From contig JACKJT010000001.1 of NCBI GenBank assembly GCA_020637795.1, positions 1,054,001-1,118,000 of the forward strand: a stretch of 64,000 nucleotides of DNA. Direction: 5' to 3'. A program made the translations under genes and the position numbers. This document shows, one piece after another, positions 27,687 through 37,018 of the stretch. Each line of letters begins with the position of its first letter. Position 1 is the stretch's first letter. The notes beneath the pieces are model-generated. The model was not told the origin of the DNA, searched no databases, and worked only from the letters and a program-made list of their open reading frames with translations. The DNA is from Hoeflea sp. (GTDB lineage Bacteria > Pseudomonadota > Alphaproteobacteria > Rhizobiales > Rhizobiaceae).

Positions 27687-28823
27687 ATGAAACTAGGAAC
27701 ACTCATTTCAACCGCCGTCGTGGGCTTGATGCTCTCGACAAGCCTGTCCCTGGCAGGTCCCGAGATCGTTTCCGGCCCGGGGGTCGATCCGGCCTGCTTC
27801 GCACCGTGGAACGCCGACACCAAATACATGCAGTGGCCGACCAAGGCAGGCCCCTACAAGGTCGCCGTGGTCAATGGTTTCGTCGGCAATGGCTGGCGCA
27901 TCCAGATGATCAAGACTGCCAAGGCCTTCGCCGAAGATCCGGCGATGAAGGACAAGATCGCCGAGTTCAAGGTGGTTTCGACCGGAACCGACGCGCCGGC
28001 CCAGCTGGGCGCCATCGAGGATTTCATCAACCAGGGCTATGACGCGATCGTCACGATCGCGGTGTCGCCCGACGGCTTCGACCGGGTGATCCGCCTCGCC
28101 GACAAGAACAACGTGGTGCTGGTGCCGTTCGACAACGTGCTCGACACCGACAAGGTCATGCAGGTCAACGAAGACCAGCTGAAGATGGGCCGCATGTGGG
28201 CGCAGTTCGCGCTGGACGAACTCAAGGCCAAGGGCGTCACTTCGGGCAAGATACTCGAAGTCCGCGGACTGCCGGGCAACTCGGTCGACCGCGACCGCTC
28301 CATCGGCATCAACGAGACCTTCAAGGCCGATGGCGGCAACTGGGAAATGGTCTCGGTCGTGGGCAACTGGGATGACGGCACGACCCAGAAGGTGGTTGCC
28401 GACGCCATCGCGGTTCACGGCCAGTTCGATGCCGTCGTCGGACAGGGCGGCTCCAACGGCGTCATCCAGGCGCTCATGGATGCAGGTCATCCCTGGGTGC
28501 CGGTGGCCGGGGAATCCGAGAACGGTTACCGCAAGGCAATCGCCAAATATTCCGACGAAGGCCTGAAGGGTATCTCGATCGGACAGTCCCCGGGTCTTGT
28601 GGCCATTGCCATGAAAGCGGCGGTCTCCGCGCTCGAGGGCAATGTGATGCCGCAGCTGATCTCGGTGCCGCTGCCGGTGGCGACCTACAAGGATCTCGAG
28701 GACGGCAAGAACTACTGGAGCGACCTGCCGGACAACTTCTTCACAGTGAACGAATTCCCGCCCTGTGGCGTCAACATCTCCGGCCCGTCGATCATGGCGC
28801 AGTCCGAAGCCGACGTGAAGTAA
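27687..28823 (+). CDS. sugar ABC transporter substrate-binding protein
   Basis: This 378-residue periplasmic protein has a signal peptide cut near LSLAGPEI, then a ribose-type binding fold (VAVVNGFVGNGWRIQMIKTAKAFA; YDAIVTIAVSP; GKILEVRGLPGNSVDRDRS). One Cys near residue 32 and one near 360 might form a disulfide. The GGAGGAGGAA ribosome site is strong, consistent with high binding-protein expression. The ligand is probably an aldose, lactone or aldonate fed to the lactonase and dehydratase genes downstream. Confidence 0.9.
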   Translation: MKLGTLISTAVVGLMLSTSLSLAGPEIVSGPGVDPACFAPWNADTKYMQWPTKAGPYKVAVVNGFVGNGWRIQMIKTAKAFAEDPAMKDKIAEFKVVSTGTDAPAQLGAIEDFINQGYDAIVTIAVSPDGFDRVIRLADKNNVVLVPFDNVLDTDKVMQVNEDQLKMGRMWAQFALDELKAKGVTSGKILEVRGLPGNSVDRDRSIGINETFKADGGNWEMVSVVGNWDDGTTQKVVADAIAVHGQFDAVVGQGGSNGVIQALMDAGHPWVPVAGESENGYRKAIAKYSDEGLKGISIGQSPGLVAIAMKAAVSALEGNVMPQLISVPLPVATYKDLEDGKNYWSDLPDNFFTVNEFPPCGVNISGPSIMAQSEADVK

Positions 28824-28841
28824 ACATCGAAGCAGATCCCC

Positions 28842-28868
28842 GGGGCGCCATGCATGGCCTGGCGTCCC
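28842..28868 (+). terminator. attenuating hairpin after the binding-protein gene
   Basis: GGGGCGCCA (28842-28850) pairs with TGGCGTCCC (28860-28868), with one G-T pair, in the gap before the ATPase gene and without a T run. It probably protects the upstream mRNA or dampens downstream expression. Confidence 0.45.
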
Positions 28869-28915
28869 GTTCATCCCAAGACATGACAACACTGCCTGCG
28901 AGGAGTGCGCGTGCA

Positions 28916-30463
28916 ATGCCGATTGACAGCCCGATCGTCAAGTTGAGTGGCGTTTCGAAACATTTTTCGGGTACGCGCGCCCTGGAGGGCGTGGATTTCA
29001 GCTGCCGCTCGGGCACGATCCACGGGATCCTGGGCGAGAACGGCGCGGGCAAGTCGACGCTGATCAAGATTCTATCGGGCGTGCTGCAGCCCGATGCCGG
29101 CACCATCGAGGTGAGCGGCGAGGCCGTCCGGTTTTCAAATCCGGACCAGGCAGCCGTATCGGGCATCGTCTGCATCTTTCAGGAACTGTCGCTGGTGCCC
29201 GACCTGTCGGTTGCCGACAACATCTCCATTGCCGCACCACCGCGCACCCGGTTCGGGCTGATCGACAAGCGGGCGCAGAATCGCCGCGCCGAAGAACTTC
29301 TGGCGCGGATCAAGTGCGAGGATGTCGATCCCAATTCGCTGGTGCGCGAGCTTTCGCTGTCGCGGCGGCAGATGGTCGAGATCGCCAAGGCGCTCGGCAA
29401 GGATCCGAAGGTGCTCATTTTAGACGAAGCCACGTCGGCGCTCACCAGCCGCGATGTGGAAACCGTCTACGGTCTGCTTGCAGAACTGAGGGCCGCCGGC
29501 GTGGCGAGCCTGTTCATTTCCCATCGCATGCACGAGATCGACAAGCTCTGCGATATGCTCTCGGTGTTTCGCAACGGCCAGCACATCGAGACCTTTGCCA
29601 AAGGGGCCCATAGCGAGGGCGAGATCGTCAAGCTGATGATCGGCCGCGAGGTGACCGCACACTATCCGCCGAAACCCGCGCCCGTGCCAAAACCAGCCTA
29701 TCTGACCATCGACAAGCTCGCCTGGGAAGGCCAGCTCAAGGGCATCGATCTGCGCATTGGCAAGGGGGAAATCGTCGGGCTGGGGGGCCTTGACGGGCAA
29801 GGCCAGAAGGAACTGCTTCTCGGCCTGTTCGGCGTGCTCAGGGGTTTGCAGGGCGAGGTCGCAATCCTTGACAACCCCTGCCGCCCGGGATCCCCGGCGG
29901 AGGCCAAGAGTGCAGCCATGCGCATCGCGCTGGTGCCGGAAGACCGCAAGACCGAAGGATTGATGCTGGCCATGTCGATCGCCGACAATCTGCTTGCTGC
30001 GTCCTATGACCGTGTCTCTGACGGGCCCTTCATCAACCAGGACAAGGCCAGGCAGGCGGTGAGCGAGGGCATTGCGAAGCTGCAGATCAAGGTCGCAAGT
30101 CCCGACGACATCGTCTCGACCCTGTCGGGCGGAAACCAGCAGAAGGTGGTGATCGCGAAATGGCTGATGACGGATCCGGACGTGATCCTGCTCAACGATC
30201 CGACGCGCGGCATCGATGTCGGCACCAAACAGGAAATCTACAAGCTCATTCGCGAGCTGGCGGACCGGGGGAAGACGATCCTGCTGTACTCAAGCGACTA
30301 TGCCGAACTGATCGGCTGCTGTGACCGCGTGGCGGTGATGTATGACGGAGAAATCGTCGCCAAGCTCAGCGGCGGCGCGATCACCGAGGAAGCCATCGTC
30401 GCTGCTTCGCTCAATGTGGGCACGCAGTCATCGCTGCCAGCGGCAGGAGCACGGCATGGCTGA
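28916..30463 (+). CDS. sugar ABC transporter ATP-binding protein (RbsA/MglA type)
   Basis: This double ATPase has 515 residues from the ATG at 28916. The open frame begins at 28850 with other possible ATGs, but GCGAGGAG at 28899-28906 favours 28916. Domain 1 has GENGAGKST and VLILDEATSAL with a variant signature (LSLSRRQM). Domain 2 has GLGGLDGQGQKE in place of a classical Walker A, then an intact LSGGNQQKV and VILLNDPTRGID, where the Walker B aspartate-glutamate is Asn-Asp. Such degeneration of the second site is common in the family. Its stop overlaps the first permease gene by eight bases. Confidence 0.9.
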   Translation: MPIDSPIVKLSGVSKHFSGTRALEGVDFSCRSGTIHGILGENGAGKSTLIKILSGVLQPDAGTIEVSGEAVRFSNPDQAAVSGIVCIFQELSLVPDLSVADNISIAAPPRTRFGLIDKRAQNRRAEELLARIKCEDVDPNSLVRELSLSRRQMVEIAKALGKDPKVLILDEATSALTSRDVETVYGLLAELRAAGVASLFISHRMHEIDKLCDMLSVFRNGQHIETFAKGAHSEGEIVKLMIGREVTAHYPPKPAPVPKPAYLTIDKLAWEGQLKGIDLRIGKGEIVGLGGLDGQGQKELLLGLFGVLRGLQGEVAILDNPCRPGSPAEAKSAAMRIALVPEDRKTEGLMLAMSIADNLLAASYDRVSDGPFINQDKARQAVSEGIAKLQIKVASPDDIVSTLSGGNQQKVVIAKWLMTDPDVILLNDPTRGIDVGTKQEIYKLIRELADRGKTILLYSSDYAELIGCCDRVAVMYDGEIVAKLSGGAITEEAIVAASLNVGTQSSLPAAGARHG

Positions 30464-31505
30464 CAAACGCTCCGCGCTCGCCACGAACATGAGGCAGAAT
30501 GTTGCCTTCTACAGCGCCATCGCCATGCTCGTGGCGCTCTATCTTGTCTACAACATGTTGCATCCGCGCGGCTTCTCGGCGGCGGTCCTGATCCAGAACA
30601 GCAATGAATCCGTGGCCATCGTGTTCCTGGCCATGGCGCAGACGGTGCCGGTGCTGCTGGGCGGGCTGGACCTTTCGGTCGGCGCCATCATGACGCTGGC
30701 GAACTGCATTGCCTCGGAAGTGGTCAACGGATCACCGCTGCAGATCGTGCTTGGAATGATCATCACTCTTGCGACCGGTACCGCCTTCGGCTTGGTGAAC
30801 GGGCTGATTGTCGTCTATGGCCGGCTGCAGCCGATCATCGCCACGCTGGCGACCGGTGCCGTCGCCGTCGGGCTGGCGCTGTTCATCCGGCCGGTGCCAG
30901 GCGGCAATGTCGATGATGACATCAGCTGGGCGCTGACCAACGACCTGTATGAATTTGTCGACACCTACGGGCTGTTTGATGCGGACGCTGGCTGGTTCCA
31001 GACGATTTCCTGGATCCCGGTTCCGTTGCTGATCGTTGTTATGATCGCATTCGGCGTCTGGCTGCCGTTCAAGCGCACGGTGACCGGCCGCACCATCTAT
31101 GCCATCGGTTCGGCGGAAGGCGCTGCCTACATGTCCGGTCTTCCGATCGACCGGGCGAAGATCGCTGCCTTCACGCTGGCGGGGTTCTTTGCTGCCTGCG
31201 GCGGGCTGTATCTCGCCATCCAGACATCGTCGGGCAACGCCGACATCACGCAGGCCGGCGCCTACACGCTCAATTCCATCGCCGCGGTCGTGGTCGGCGG
31301 AACGTCGCTGCTCGGCGGCGTCGGCGGGGCCATCGGCTCGCTTGTCGGCGCGCTGATCCTCAGGGTCATTTCGTTCTATTTCCGCATCGTCTCGATCGAT
31401 CCGCTGCTCCAGCCGCTGGTTGAGGGGCTCGTCCTGCTGGTCGCCGTCAGTCTCGGCGCTTTCAGAACGTTGCGGGTCAAGAACCAGCTCAATCTGTTCA
31501 GATAG
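30456..31505 (+). CDS. sugar ABC transporter permease 1 (RbsC family)
   Basis: This 349-residue membrane protein has the RbsC family stretch TVPVLLGGLDLSVGAIMTLAN and the coupling loop YAIGSAEGAAYMSG. It starts inside the ATPase gene (ATG 30456-30458) with GCAGGAG upstream. It is the first of two unequal permeases, so the channel is likely a heterodimer, unlike the homodimeric RbsC. Confidence 0.9.
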   Translation: MADKRSALATNMRQNVAFYSAIAMLVALYLVYNMLHPRGFSAAVLIQNSNESVAIVFLAMAQTVPVLLGGLDLSVGAIMTLANCIASEVVNGSPLQIVLGMIITLATGTAFGLVNGLIVVYGRLQPIIATLATGAVAVGLALFIRPVPGGNVDDDISWALTNDLYEFVDTYGLFDADAGWFQTISWIPVPLLIVVMIAFGVWLPFKRTVTGRTIYAIGSAEGAAYMSGLPIDRAKIAAFTLAGFFAACGGLYLAIQTSSGNADITQAGAYTLNSIAAVVVGGTSLLGGVGGAIGSLVGALILRVISFYFRIVSIDPLLQPLVEGLVLLVAVSLGAFRTLRVKNQLNLFR

Positions 31506-31516
31506 GAGGCGAGGAC

Positions 31517-32476
31517 ATGGCATTTGATATCCCGAGCCTGAAAACCGAAGACAAGCCCATGGTAATCGCCTCGGCCTTCATCCTGGTGATCCTGAGCATC
31601 GGAACCGTCTACACGCTTTCCACGCAAGGCTCGGCGCCGCTGTTGTCTCCGGGCTATCTGTTGCAGCAATTGCAGACCGGATCGTTCCTGGGGATCGTGG
31701 CGGCCGGCATGATGGTGGTCATCCTGCTCGGGCACATCGATCTCAGCGTCGCCTGGACGATGACGGCGGCGGCGATGATGGCCACCACCGTCGGCGGCGA
31801 ATGGGCCATCCCGACGGGCATCGCCGTGGGTGCCGCTGTCGGGCTGGTCAACGGCTTCGGCGTTGCCTATCTCAGGGTTCCCTCGATGATCTTCACCCTC
31901 GGGGTGGATTCGGTGCTGCGCGGCCTGATGGTGGCGCACACCGGAGGCTTTGCTCCACAGGACAGTGCAACACCGCTGATGCGGACGCTGGCATCGGACC
32001 GTTTCCTGGGCATTCCGAGCGCCATCTTTGTCTGGCTGGCGGTCTCCGTCGTCATTGCCGTCATGCTCAAGCGCACCGCCTTCGGCCGCGAGATCTATGT
32101 GACGGGCAATCGCGAGGTCGCAGCCTATCTCTCCGGCATCAGGACACGGCGGGTGATCCTCGGCTCGTTTGTGGTCTCGGGGATCTGCGCGGCACTTGCC
32201 GGGGTCATGCTTGCGGGCTATTCGGCCAGGGCCTACCAGGGCATGGGAAACCCCTTCCTGTTGCCGGCAATCGCCGCCGTGGTGATCGGCGGCACCCGCA
32301 TTCTCGGCGGTCAGGGCCGCTATATCGGCACCCTGATCGGCGTCATCCTGATCGTGCTGCTGAACTCCGTGCTCTCCATCATGCAGATGCCGGAAGCCGG
32401 ACGCCAGGTGATTTATGGATCGGTCATCATCTCCATGCTTCTGGTCTACGGACGCGGCAACAAGGTGCATTCGTGA
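31517..32476 (+). CDS. sugar ABC transporter permease 2 (RbsC family)
   Basis: This 319-residue membrane protein pairs with the preceding permease. It keeps MMVVILLGHIDLSVAWTMT, where Gly-His replaces the Gly-Gly of the usual motif, and the loop YVTGNREVAAYLSGI. AGGAGG lies nine bases before the ATG. Its TGA overlaps the GTG start of the lactonase gene (GTGA). Confidence 0.9.
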   Translation: MAFDIPSLKTEDKPMVIASAFILVILSIGTVYTLSTQGSAPLLSPGYLLQQLQTGSFLGIVAAGMMVVILLGHIDLSVAWTMTAAAMMATTVGGEWAIPTGIAVGAAVGLVNGFGVAYLRVPSMIFTLGVDSVLRGLMVAHTGGFAPQDSATPLMRTLASDRFLGIPSAIFVWLAVSVVIAVMLKRTAFGREIYVTGNREVAAYLSGIRTRRVILGSFVVSGICAALAGVMLAGYSARAYQGMGNPFLLPAIAAVVIGGTRILGGQGRYIGTLIGVILIVLLNSVLSIMQMPEAGRQVIYGSVIISMLLVYGRGNKVHS

Positions 32477-33387
32477 CACACTCGATTTCACACCTCTACC
32501 AGATCAACGACGACCGATTCTCAGGCCTGATCCATGCCAATGCCCGGCTGGAAAGCCTTTGGACCGGCGGGCGCTGGACCGAGGGACCGGTCTATTTCGC
32601 CGCCGGAAAATACCTCCTGTGGTCCGATATCCCGAATGACCGGGTGATGCGCTGGGACGAGACCGACGGGTCGACTTCGGTGTTCGAGCAGCCCTGCCGG
32701 CACCAGAACGGTCATACCATCGATCCGCAAGGCCGGCTCACAAGCTGCGAGCATGGCGGCCGGGCGGTGAGCCGGATCGAACATGATGGCAGCCGGAGCG
32801 TTCTCGCCGACCGCTTTAACGGCAGCAAGCTCAACTCGCCCAATGATGTCGTGGTCAAATCGGATGGCTCGGTCTGGTTCAGCGATCCGACCTACGGCAT
32901 CGACAGCGATTACGAAGGGCATGCGGCGCCATCGGAAATCGGGGCGTCGCAGGTCTATCGCATCGCAACCGACGGCACCGTATCGGCCGTGGTCAGCGAC
33001 CTGGTGCAACCGAACGGGCTGGCTTTCTCGCCGGACGAGACATTCCTCTATGTCGCGGACACCGGACGGACCCATGTTGCCGACTGCGCCCCGAAAATCC
33101 GCCGCTACCCGGTTGCCACCGACAGCGCCAGCCTTGGCGCCGGAACCGACTACGCCATATCCGACTGCGGCCTGTTCGACGGGTTTCGCGTCGATGTCTC
33201 CGGAAACATCTGGTCTTCGGCCGGCGACGGCGTGCACTGCTTCTCGCCAGACGGTGACCTGCTTGGCAAGATCCTGGTGCCCGAAGTGGTTTCGAACGTG
33301 TGTTTCTTCGGCGCTAACCGGAATCGCCTCGCAATCTGCGCGACGACATCGGTGTATTCGATTTATGTCCGGACGAGAGGCTGCTAA
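32473..33387 (+). CDS. SMP-30/gluconolactonase-family lactonase
   Basis: This 304-residue six-bladed propeller hydrolase opens aldonolactones to aldonic acids. Metal and active-site features of the family are Glu in RWTEGPVYF (about 38), Asn in LNSPNDVVV, DPTYGIDSDYEG, and VQPNGLAFSPDE with VADTG. The GTG start (32473-32475) overlaps the permease stop; a longer open frame upstream is a shadow of the permease gene. No sugar dehydrogenase gene accompanies it, so the lactone must come from an enzyme encoded elsewhere or from outside. Confidence 0.88.
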   Translation: MTHSISHLYQINDDRFSGLIHANARLESLWTGGRWTEGPVYFAAGKYLLWSDIPNDRVMRWDETDGSTSVFEQPCRHQNGHTIDPQGRLTSCEHGGRAVSRIEHDGSRSVLADRFNGSKLNSPNDVVVKSDGSVWFSDPTYGIDSDYEGHAAPSEIGASQVYRIATDGTVSAVVSDLVQPNGLAFSPDETFLYVADTGRTHVADCAPKIRRYPVATDSASLGAGTDYAISDCGLFDGFRVDVSGNIWSSAGDGVHCFSPDGDLLGKILVPEVVSNVCFFGANRNRLAICATTSVYSIYVRTRGC

Positions 33388-33484
33388 CACTGCCGTCCGC
33401 GGGGCGGTGCCGGTCAGTGTGAAGCCGCCGCATTCGGGAACGCCATACGATTTGTAATGCCCGCCAACGGTATTGGAGACCAAG

Positions 33485-35284
33485 ATGTCAAATGACAAGA
33501 AAAAGCCCCTGCTGCGTTCACAGCTCTGGTTCGACAATCCTGAAAACCGGGAAATGACGGCGCTCTACATCGAACGCTACGTCAATTACGGGCTTACGCG
33601 CGACGAGTTGCAGTCAGGAAAGCCGATCATCGCGATCGCGCAGACGGGATCGGACCTGTCTCCGTGCAACCGCCATCACATCGAACTCGCCAAGCGCATC
33701 CGCGACGGCATCATCGCCAATGGCGGAGTGCCGCTCGAAGTCCCGGTGCATCCGATCCAGGAAACCGGCAAGCGGCCCACCGCGATGCTTGACCGCAACC
33801 TTGCCTATCTGGGGCTGGTGGAATCGCTGTTCGGCTACCCGCTCGACGGCGTGGTGCTGACGATCGGCTGCGACAAGACCACGCCGGCGCTGCTGATGGC
33901 GGCCGCCACCGTCAACATTCCGGCAATCGCTTTCTCGGTCGGACCGATGCTCAATGGCTATTTCCGCGGCGAACGCACCGGTTCCGGCACAGTGATCTGG
34001 AAGGCGCGGGAACTGCACGCCGAAGGCAAGATCGACGACGAGCAGTTCGCCGAACTCGTCACCTCGTCGGCGCCTTCGGTCGGCTATTGCAATACGATGG
34101 GCACGGCCTCGACGATGAATTCACTGGCGGAAGCGCTTGGGATGCAATTGCCCGGATCGGCAGCCATCCCTGCGCCCTACCGCGAGCGCGGGCAGATGGC
34201 CTACGCCACCGGCAAACGCATCGTCGACATGGTGCGCGAGGACCTAAAGCCGTCGGACATCATGACCCGGCAGGCCTTCGAGAATGCCATCGTCACCAAC
34301 TCGGCGCTCGGCGGATCGACCAATGCACCGATTCATGTGATGGCGATCGCCAAGCACATCGGCGTCGAGTTGTCCAACGACGACTGGCAGACGCTGGGGC
34401 ACCATGTGCCGCTCCTGACCAACCTGCAGCCGGCCGGCGCCTATCTGGGCGAGGATTTCCACCGGGCCGGCGGCGTTCCCGCCGTCGTTGCCGAACTGAT
34501 CAAGGCCAATCTGCTGCCGCATCCGGACGCGCTGACCGTCAACGGCCGCAGCATCGGGGAAAACTGCGCCAATCGCGAAACCGAGAATCCTGACGTGATC
34601 CGGCCGATTGCAAATGCGCTGATGCAGGACGCGGGGTTCCTCAACCTCAAGGGCTCGCTGTTTGACAGCGCCATCATGAAGACCTCGGTGATCTCGAAGG
34701 AGTTCCGGGACAGGTACCTCTCCAATCCGGACGACAAGGACGCGTTCGAGGGCACTGCCGTCGTGTTTGACGGGCCCGAGCACTACAACAAGATGATCGA
34801 CGATCCGAGCCTGGCGATCGATGAAAACTCCATCCTGGTGATGCGCGGCGCTGGGCCGCTCTGCTATCCGGGCGGCGCCGAGGTGGTCAACATGCGGCCG
34901 CCGAACTACCTGCTCAAGAAAGGCATCACCGCCCTGCCCTGCATCGGCGACGGCCGCCAGTCGGGCACCTCGGCATCGCCCTCGATCCTCAACGCCTCGC
35001 CGGAGGCTGCAGCCGGCGGCGGACTGGCACTGCTGCGCAACGGCGACAGGATCCGCATCGACCTCGGCAAGAGCCGCGTCGACGCTCTCGTGCCGCAGGA
35101 GGAATGGGAGCAGCGCGCCCGGGATCTCGCCGCAGCCGGCGGCTATAAGATTCCGCCGAGCCAGACGCCGTGGCAGAAATACTTCCGCGAACTCGCCGAG
35201 CCGTTCTCGGAAGGCATGGTTCTGCGCGGCGCCGACGAGTTTCAGCGCGTCGCGCAGAAATCGGTTCCCCGGGACAATCACTGA
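33485..35284 (+). CDS. IlvD/Edd-family aldonate dehydratase (arabinonate/xylonate type)
   Basis: This 599-residue iron-sulfur dehydratase converts a sugar acid to its 2-keto-3-deoxy acid. Cysteines placed to bind the [2Fe-2S] cluster are Cys61 (DLSPCNRHH), Cys129 (TIGCDKTTPA) and Cys202 (GYCNTMGTAST); Lys131 is the probable Mg-bridging carbamylated lysine. The length suits pentonate dehydratases (about 580-600), which are longer than typical IlvD. The ATG at 33485 has TTGGAGA upstream. With the DapA-like gene it would form steps 3 and 4 of an oxidative L-arabinose or D-xylose route. Confidence 0.9.
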   Translation: MSNDKKKPLLRSQLWFDNPENREMTALYIERYVNYGLTRDELQSGKPIIAIAQTGSDLSPCNRHHIELAKRIRDGIIANGGVPLEVPVHPIQETGKRPTAMLDRNLAYLGLVESLFGYPLDGVVLTIGCDKTTPALLMAAATVNIPAIAFSVGPMLNGYFRGERTGSGTVIWKARELHAEGKIDDEQFAELVTSSAPSVGYCNTMGTASTMNSLAEALGMQLPGSAAIPAPYRERGQMAYATGKRIVDMVREDLKPSDIMTRQAFENAIVTNSALGGSTNAPIHVMAIAKHIGVELSNDDWQTLGHHVPLLTNLQPAGAYLGEDFHRAGGVPAVVAELIKANLLPHPDALTVNGRSIGENCANRETENPDVIRPIANALMQDAGFLNLKGSLFDSAIMKTSVISKEFRDRYLSNPDDKDAFEGTAVVFDGPEHYNKMIDDPSLAIDENSILVMRGAGPLCYPGGAEVVNMRPPNYLLKKGITALPCIGDGRQSGTSASPSILNASPEAAAGGGLALLRNGDRIRIDLGKSRVDALVPQEEWEQRARDLAAAGGYKIPPSQTPWQKYFRELAEPFSEGMVLRGADEFQRVAQKSVPRDNH

Positions 35285-35352
35285 CACGACAAGTGCCTGA
35301 CATGTGCAATCCGGGCTTTACTGCCCGGTGCGGATCCTGTAGTGACATCGCA

Positions 35353-35364
35353 CTAACATGTTAG
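35353..35364. promoter_or_regulatory. palindrome upstream of the DapA-family gene
   Basis: CTAACATGTTAG is a perfect 12-base palindrome, 25 bases before the ATG, in the 104-base gap after the dehydratase gene. It could be the operator of the GntR encoded just downstream. A GC-rich hairpin without a T run (CCGGGC at 35312-35317 with GCCCGG) lies earlier in the gap. Confidence 0.4.
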
Positions 35365-35388
35365 CTCCAACAGACTGGCTTATCCTTG

Positions 35389-36270
35389 ATGTCCAAAACG
35401 ATCTTCGGCCTTTCGGCCGCCCTGGTGACTCCTTACACAGCGTCGGGCGCGGTCGAGCTTCCCAAGCTTGCCAGACACGCCGGCGCGATGCTGGCGCGCG
35501 GCTGCGACAGCGTCACCCTGTGCGGCACCACCGGCGAGGGCTACGGCCTGTCGCTGCAAGAGCGCAAGGCCATGTATCACGCGGTGGCAGGCACCCTGCC
35601 AACGGACACACGCATCCAGGTCGGCATCATGGCGTCGGCCATCGACGATGCCGTCGCGCAGTCTAGAGCGGCACTCGACGCAGGTGCGGCGGGGCTGCTG
35701 ATGGCGCCGCCGTTCTATCTCAAGGGCGTGGATGACGAGGGGATCTTCAGCTGGTTCAACCAGGTGTTCGAACGCATCGGCGACAGCCTTCGCGGTGTCA
35801 TCATGTACCATATTCCCGGCCAGACAGCGGTGGCGCTTTCGCCGGAACTGATCGCCCGGCTGCGCAAGGCCTGGCCCGGCGTGATCACCGGCATCAAGGA
35901 TTCCTCGGGCGACTGGGCCACGGCCGAGCGCTATCTCGACAACCATGGCGACATCTCGGTGCTGGTCGGCGACGAACGGCTGCTGCCGCGCGCCATGGCC
36001 AAAGGCGCCGAGGGATCGATCTGCGGCGTGGCCAACATTGCGCCGGAGCTCCTGGCATCGGTGATCCACTCGGGCGGCGACGGACGGCTGGTGAGCGAGA
36101 TCGTCGACCTGATCGTCGCCAACCCGGTGATGCCTGCGATCAAGGTGCTGGTTGGGCACCTGGCGCGCGATGCCGGGTTCGATGCCGTGCGGGCGCCGCT
36201 CACGGAACTGAGCCCTGAGAAGAAAACGAAACTGATCGAAGCCTTTGACGCCATCATGGCCACTGCCTGA
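35389..36270 (+). CDS. DapA-family lyase/dehydratase (2-keto-3-deoxy sugar acid)
   Basis: This 293-residue class I TIM-barrel enzyme has the carboxylate-binding GTTGE (46-50), Tyr140 (MYHIPG) and Schiff-base Lys170 (ITGIKDSSGDW). In this context two reactions are possible: dehydration of 2-keto-3-deoxy-L-arabinonate to alpha-ketoglutarate semialdehyde, or aldol cleavage to pyruvate plus glycolaldehyde or a similar aldehyde. A semialdehyde dehydrogenase exists in this window at 44785 but in another cluster. The ATG at 35389 lacks a clear ribosome site; a TTG directly precedes it. Confidence 0.88.
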   Translation: MSKTIFGLSAALVTPYTASGAVELPKLARHAGAMLARGCDSVTLCGTTGEGYGLSLQERKAMYHAVAGTLPTDTRIQVGIMASAIDDAVAQSRAALDAGAAGLLMAPPFYLKGVDDEGIFSWFNQVFERIGDSLRGVIMYHIPGQTAVALSPELIARLRKAWPGVITGIKDSSGDWATAERYLDNHGDISVLVGDERLLPRAMAKGAEGSICGVANIAPELLASVIHSGGDGRLVSEIVDLIVANPVMPAIKVLVGHLARDAGFDAVRAPLTELSPEKKTKLIEAFDAIMATA

Positions 36271-36279
36271 GGAGAGCCG

Positions 36280-36963
36280 ATGATCACGCCCCAACCTCCC
36301 CACAACAAGGATGGCGAACCGCTGAAGCTGCGCGAGCAGGCCTACGAGGAATACACACGCAGCCTGTTGTCGCAGGAAATCAGGCCGGGTCAGTTCATCA
36401 CCCAGCGGCAACTGGTCGAGATCACCGGATATCCGCTCGGCGCGATCCGGGAACTGGTGCCGCGGCTCGAGGCCGAGGGGCTGATCCGCACCGTGCCGCA
36501 GCGCGGCATGCAGGTTCCGCAGGTCGACCTCAATCTGGTGCGCAACGCCTACCAGTTCCGCGAATTCATCGAGGTGGCAGCGGTTCGGCTGTTTGCCACG
36601 AATGCCGATGCCGGACTGATTGCCAGGCTGCGCGCCCACCATGAAGAGATCCTCGCACGGTTCGAGCGCGGCGAGGAAGCCGGGCTGATGCAGGATGCGG
36701 AGGCCGTCGACCTCGAGCTGCACGAGGCGATCATCGACGGGCTCGGCAATGACATCATCGCCCAGGCCTACCGGGTCAACTGGATCAAGATCAGGCTGAT
36801 CCGGCTGGCCGAGACACGGCTATACGTGCCGATGATCCCCTCGGTGATCGGCGATCACATGCGCATCATCGAGGCGCTCGAGGCGCGAGATCCGGAGGCC
36901 GCGGCGGCTGCGATGAAAAGGCATATCGAGATCGCGCGGCGGCGCGCGGTCAACATGGGATGA
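36280..36963 (+). CDS. GntR-family regulator (FCD domain)
   Basis: This 227-residue regulator has its winged helix at about 20-80 (GQFITQRQLVEITGYPLGAIRELVPRL) and an FCD effector domain. The ligands are plausible in DLELHEAIIDGL, VIGDHMRIIEAL and MKRHIEI. It is 9 bases after the DapA-like gene, with GAGGAG upstream of the ATG. As the second GntR of the module it may control only the dapA-like part, through the palindrome at 35353-35364. Confidence 0.9.
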   Translation: MITPQPPHNKDGEPLKLREQAYEEYTRSLLSQEIRPGQFITQRQLVEITGYPLGAIRELVPRLEAEGLIRTVPQRGMQVPQVDLNLVRNAYQFREFIEVAAVRLFATNADAGLIARLRAHHEEILARFERGEEAGLMQDAEAVDLELHEAIIDGLGNDIIAQAYRVNWIKIRLIRLAETRLYVPMIPSVIGDHMRIIEALEARDPEAAAAAMKRHIEIARRRAVNMG

Positions 36964-37018
36964 TCAAGTCGGTCGGGAAAGACGGGCCGGAATCCCAGTC
37001 CAATCGTGACCGAGATAG

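Noticed and set aside
31801..32472. upstream extension of the lactonase frame
   Set aside because: It overlaps a conserved permease in another frame; the GTG at 32473 overlapping the permease stop is the natural start.
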